Assembly: GCF_000422965.1 (NCBI RefSeq)
Contig: NZ_AUHB01000002.1
Coordinates: 248,001-312,000, forward strand
From: Pleomorphomonas oryzae DSM 16300
Lineage (GTDB): Bacteria > Pseudomonadota > Alphaproteobacteria > Rhizobiales > Pleomorphomonadaceae
Length of the DNA stretch: 64,000 nt
Direction of reading: 5' to 3'
Numbering within the stretch: position 1 is the first letter of the stretch; each line of letters begins with the position of its first letter. Positions 61,119 through 64,000 of this stretch are shown here, piece by piece. The notes under the pieces are model-generated. The model was given only the letters and a program-made list of their open reading frames with translations, had not been told where the DNA came from and did no database searches. A program made the translations under genes and the position numbers.

Positions 61119-62036
61119 TCAGACCGGCGCCGACAGGAGCGGATACATTTCCGGCCGCCGGTGCTTCTGGAAGTTGAAGATATTGGCGCGGATCTCGGTG
61201 CAGCGATCAAGGTCGCAGTCATGCGTAACCAGCTCATCGCCCAGCGTCGAGGCCATGGCAACGATCTCGCCTGTCGGAGCGATGATGCAGCTCTGGCCGA
61301 TCAGCACGCAGTTCTCCTCGTTGCCGGCTTTGCCAACGCCGATCACCCACATGCCGTTGGCGTAGGCACCGGCCTGCATGGCGAGGTGGTTGTGGAAGCA
61401 CTGGAGATGGTCGTGCTCGGGTGCGAGTGGATAGTGATAGGGCGTGTTGTAGCCGATCAACACCATTTCGGTGCCACGCAGGGCATGCTCGCGATAGGTC
61501 TCCGGCCAGCGGCGGTCGTTGCAGATGGCCATGCCGATCTTGCCGCCGAGGCAGTCGGCCGGCGTAAAGAGAGTGTCACCCGGCTCGAAGTAGCGCTTCT
61601 CGAGGTGCTGGAACGCCCGCCACGGCTCGTTTTCCGTGTGCCCCGGCAGGTGAACCTTGTGGTAGCGATGGACGATTGCACCCGTCTTATCGACGATGAT
61701 CGAGGTGTTGAAGTGCCTGACGCGGCCATCGATCACCGTCTTCTCGGCATAGCCGAAGCTGATGGCGACACCGAGCTGCTTGACCTTGGCGAACAACGGC
61801 GCCGTGGCCGGGCCGGGCATCTCGGTCTCGAAGAAGGCGTCGACCTCGGCCTGGTCTTCCATGAACCAGCGCGGGAAGAAGGTGGTCAGCGCCAGCTCCG
61901 GATAGACGACGAGATCGCAGCCGCGCCGGGCGGCCTTTTCGAGCAGCGCGATCATCCTGCTGACGACGACTTCGCGGCTGTCGGCGCGGGCGATCGGGCC
62001 AAGCTGGGCGGCACCGACGACGATGGTGCGAGACAT
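61119..62036 (-). CDS. N-carbamoyl-D-amino-acid hydrolase (nitrilase family)
   Basis: 305 residues, nearly the length of the Agrobacterium enzyme. The nitrilase triad falls at the same numbers as in that enzyme: E47 (YPELALTTFFPRW), K127 (HKVHLPGHTENEP), C172 (ICNDRRWPET). Other close matches are EMPGPATAPLF, FQHLEKRYFEPGD, and GGYNTP-like IGYNTPYHYPLAPEHDH. Removes carbamoyl from D-N-carbamoyl amino acids or a related ureide, releasing CO2 and ammonia. It sits between the L-type carbamoylase and ygfK (gaps of 14 and 16 bases). No hydantoinase is visible. Confidence 0.9.
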   Translation of the reverse strand: MSRTIVVGAAQLGPIARADSREVVVSRMIALLEKAARRGCDLVVYPELALTTFFPRWFMEDQAEVDAFFETEMPGPATAPLFAKVKQLGVAISFGYAEKTVIDGRVRHFNTSIIVDKTGAIVHRYHKVHLPGHTENEPWRAFQHLEKRYFEPGDTLFTPADCLGGKIGMAICNDRRWPETYREHALRGTEMVLIGYNTPYHYPLAPEHDHLQCFHNHLAMQAGAYANGMWVIGVGKAGNEENCVLIGQSCIIAPTGEIVAMASTLGDELVTHDCDLDRCTEIRANIFNFQKHRRPEMYPLLSAPV

Positions 62037-62050
62037 TCTCTCAATACTCC

Positions 62051-63307
62051 TCAGGCGGGTGTGTTGGCGCGGCCGGCCAGTTCGAGAGCCAGCGTGCCGA
62101 GCACGGCAAGGCCGTTGGCGATGTCGGTGGGGGCCGTGTATTCGGCAATGTTGTGACTGAGCCCGGCGATGGACGGTACGAAAATCATGGCAGCCGGGCA
62201 GGTGCGGGCCAGCATCTGGGCGTCGTGACCGGCACCGGAGAACATGCGGCGGGTGGAAAGGCCGAGGCTTTTTGCCGTGTGCTCGACGCGGCCGACCAAT
62301 TCTTGATCGAAGGCGACGGGTTCGAAGCGGGCGAGCCGGCGCCGGGTAAAGGACACATGCTCCTCCTCGGCGACGCGAGCGACCAGAGCGGCGAGGCGAG
62401 CCTCCGCTTCGGCCAGCACCTTCTCTTGCGGGTGGCGGAGGTCGACGGTCATCTGTGCCATTTCGGCGACGACGTTGACGAGGTTGGGCCGAAGGCGCAG
62501 CGAGCCGACCGTGCCCACCATATCGCCGCCAATCGACTTGGCGATGTCGGCGACGCCGTGGGCAATGCGGGCCGCGGCAAGGCCGGCATCCCGCCGGAGC
62601 CGCATCGGCGTGGCGCCGGCATGGCTCGCCCGGCCGGACAGCGTGATCTCGGTCCAGGAAATGCCCTGCACGCCCTCGACGACGCCGATGTCGATCTCTT
62701 CGGCCTCTAGCACGGGGCCCTGCTCGATATGGTACTCGAGATAGGCAGCCGCCTTGATGCCGCCGAGCGGCGCCGAACCGGCATAGCCGATGTCGACGAG
62801 GTCGTCGCCGAGCCGGGTGCCGTCGATGGAAATGGTATCCAACGCGTCCTGCAAAGGCAGGTCGCCGACATGCACGAGGCTGCCCAGCATGTCCGGCTGG
62901 AAGCGGGCTCCCTCTTCGTTGGTGAAGGCCGCGACGGTGACGGGATGCACGGTGGCGATGCCAGCGTCATCGAGAGCTTGCAGCACCTCGAGGCCGGCGA
63001 GCACACCAAGATTGCCATCATAGAGACCGCCGGTCGCCACCGTGTCGATATGCGATCCCATCATCACCGACGGACCGGCCTGAGTGCCCTTGCGGGTGCC
63101 GAAGATATTGCCGATCGGATCGATCGCCACCTCAAGGCCCTGTTCGCGCATCCAGCTGACCACCAGGTCACGGCCCGCGCCATCCTCCGGCGTCAAGGCG
63201 AGGCGGCAGACGCCTCCCTCCGGCAATGCGCCGACTTGGCCGAGTGCCTTCAGACGCGAGACGAGACGGTCGCCGTTGACGGGCAGGGCGGGGGAAAGAT
63301 CTGTCAT
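62051..63307 (-). CDS. Zn-dependent amidohydrolase of the M20 allantoate/N-carbamoyl-L-amino-acid hydrolase group
   Basis: 418 residues. Metal ligands and signature regions: GSHIDTVATGGLYDGNLGVL, FTNEEGARFQPDMLGSLV, YLEYHIEQGPVLEAE, SGAGHDAQMLA and VPSIAGLSHNIAEYT with the last histidine and glutamate. The dimerisation lid region is present (GRASHAGATPMRLRRD). The HyuC/AllC/beta-ureidopropionase branch is clear, but the substrate (allantoate, N-carbamoyl-L-amino acid or ureidopropionate) is not. It starts three bases after dpaL ends, so translation is coupled. It occupies the place of YgeY (also an M20 protein) in the enterobacterial cluster. Confidence 0.9.
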   Translation of the reverse strand: MTDLSPALPVNGDRLVSRLKALGQVGALPEGGVCRLALTPEDGAGRDLVVSWMREQGLEVAIDPIGNIFGTRKGTQAGPSVMMGSHIDTVATGGLYDGNLGVLAGLEVLQALDDAGIATVHPVTVAAFTNEEGARFQPDMLGSLVHVGDLPLQDALDTISIDGTRLGDDLVDIGYAGSAPLGGIKAAAYLEYHIEQGPVLEAEEIDIGVVEGVQGISWTEITLSGRASHAGATPMRLRRDAGLAAARIAHGVADIAKSIGGDMVGTVGSLRLRPNLVNVVAEMAQMTVDLRHPQEKVLAEAEARLAALVARVAEEEHVSFTRRRLARFEPVAFDQELVGRVEHTAKSLGLSTRRMFSGAGHDAQMLARTCPAAMIFVPSIAGLSHNIAEYTAPTDIANGLAVLGTLALELAGRANTPA

Positions 63308-63309
63308 CT

Positions 63310-64000
63310 CTATGCTCCAGCGCGAACCGCGTCGCCAGTGCGGCCGACGATGCGGGCGTAAAGGTCCGGATCGGTGTCGCCCTCGCTGCCGAACAGCAAT
63401 ACGCGCGAAGTGCGGTCAACACCAAGTGTCTGCCGCCAGTCTGGCTGAGTGGCGGCGACAATCAATCCGGCGAGACCCGCAACCCCCGATTCGCCGCCGA
63501 CGATGGTGGCCCCCGCCTTGCCCGACGCCAAGAGCTGCATTGTGCTCACGGCCATATCGTCGGGAAGGGTCATGAATGCAGAAGCTCCACCCTGCAGGAT
63601 CGGCCAGGCGATCACCGAAGGTTCACCACAGGCCATGCCGGCCATGATGGTATCGAGGTCGCCGATGACGGTCGTCGGGTGGCCGGCCAGCGCACTTTCG
63701 TAAAGGCAGGCGGCTTTGTCCGGTTCGACGATGACGACCGTCGGCATATCGGTGCCGTAGACTTCCCAGAGGTGGGCGATAACGGCCGCCGCAAGGCCGC
63801 CGACACCGGCCTGGATGAAGACATGCGTAGGCGGCGCATCGAGTGCGCCCAACGCCTCTGCCACCATCACCGCATAGCCCTGCATGACGTCGCGCGGCAC
63901 GTCGGTGTAGCCGGGGTATGAGGTGTCGGAGACCACGAACCAGCCGTTTGCTGTGGCGGTCCGATCGGCCTCGCGCACTGAATCGTCGTAATTGCCTGAT
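63310..64000 (-). CDS. dpaL: Diaminopropionate ammonia-lyase (YgeX/DpaL), N-terminal part outside window
   Basis: The frame is open at the right edge; about 230 C-terminal residues are visible, beginning SGNYDDSVREADRTATANGW. Matches to YgeX: NYDDSV, VSDTSYPGYTDVPRDVMQGY, the PLP-phosphate glycine loop QAGVGGLAAAV, and IVGGESGVAGLAG. The internal Schiff-base lysine lies outside the window. It breaks 2,3-diaminopropionate to pyruvate and ammonia, a late step proposed for purine breakdown. It is the first visible gene of the operon, followed after 2 bases by the M20 hydrolase. Confidence 0.9.
   Translation of the reverse strand, partial: SGNYDDSVREADRTATANGWFVVSDTSYPGYTDVPRDVMQGYAVMVAEALGALDAPPTHVFIQAGVGGLAAAVIAHLWEVYGTDMPTVVIVEPDKAACLYESALAGHPTTVIGDLDTIMAGMACGEPSVIAWPILQGGASAFMTLPDDMAVSTMQLLASGKAGATIVGGESGVAGLAGLIVAATQPDWRQTLGVDRTSRVLLFGSEGDTDPDLYARIVGRTGDAVRAGA

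Noticed and set aside
59078-61261. Selenate reductase function for the YgfK-like protein
   Set aside because: This database name comes from an indirect phenotype in E. coli; domains and neighbours point to electron transfer for a purine hydroxylase.
1-64000. Mobile elements, prophage, CRISPR arrays, tRNA or rRNA genes
   Set aside because: No transposase, integrase, regularly spaced repeats or recognisable RNA-gene sequence was found anywhere in the window.

Overview
The window is a chromosomal segment of a GC-rich alphaproteobacterium, most likely of the order Hyphomicrobiales. The evidence is gene content and style: a UPF0303 protein, a DUF2934 protein, a VpsF-like polymerase, a GumC-type chain-length protein, cysTWA and modABC transporters, and a palindromic repeat of a kind common in rhizobial genomes. 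Family-level placement (for example near Pleomorphomonas) is only a guess. I see no rRNA, tRNA, insertion sequence, prophage or CRISPR array. Genes are densely packed and composition looks even, so this is core-like chromosome rather than an island.

Layout. 1-957 is the tail of a TPR/glycosyltransferase-type protein. 1.1-5.2 kb is a sulfate ABC transporter operon (sbp-cysT-cysW-cysA) behind a structured leader. 5.3-10.4 kb holds a small secreted protein, the helicase hrpB coupled to a lytic transglycosylase, and a DMT exporter. 10.5-19.6 kb is an exopolysaccharide locus with two GT4 transferases, a WecG-type transferase, a GumC-like protein whose kinase-like domain has lost its Walker A lysine, a VpsF-like membrane protein and a flippase, ending in a translationally coupled UPF0303 gene. 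19.7-22.1 kb pairs a HypT-like LysR regulator with a CodA-type deaminase and has a 28-nt palindrome in front of it. 22.1-31 kb has a cupin, a TadD-like lipoprotein, an M17 aminopeptidase, ackA-pta with a long repeat-bearing leader, and a thuA-Gfo/Idh sugar pair behind two LacI-type operators. 31-46.6 kb is mixed housekeeping and sensing: ilvD, a globin-coupled chemoreceptor, tex, cytochrome b561, a cold-shock gene, mog, a HerA-like ATPase, DUF4432, an orphan FlgC-like protein, a GH1 glycosidase and an AI-2E exporter. 46.7-55.2 kb has modABC behind a ModE-like box, purU, a MASE1-PAS-GGDEF-EAL protein, a 48-residue basic protein and an FSA-type aldolase.

The most interesting region is 55.2-64.0 kb on the minus strand. 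Six genes almost without gaps read dpaL/ygeX (cut by the window edge), an N-carbamoyl-L-amino-acid hydrolase/allantoate amidohydrolase, an N-carbamoyl-D-amino-acid hydrolase, ygfK, xdhD and ssnA. This is a rearranged alphaproteobacterial relative of the enterobacterial ygeX-ygfK-ssnA-xdhD cluster linked to anaerobic purine/urate breakdown. Here two stereochemically opposite carbamoylases appear where a hydantoinase would be expected. XdhD needs molybdenum cofactor, and modABC and mog lie in the same window.

Two themes join these regions: nucleobase and ureido nitrogen salvage (codA-type deaminase, purU, purine cluster), and envelope or c-di-GMP-related surface functions.
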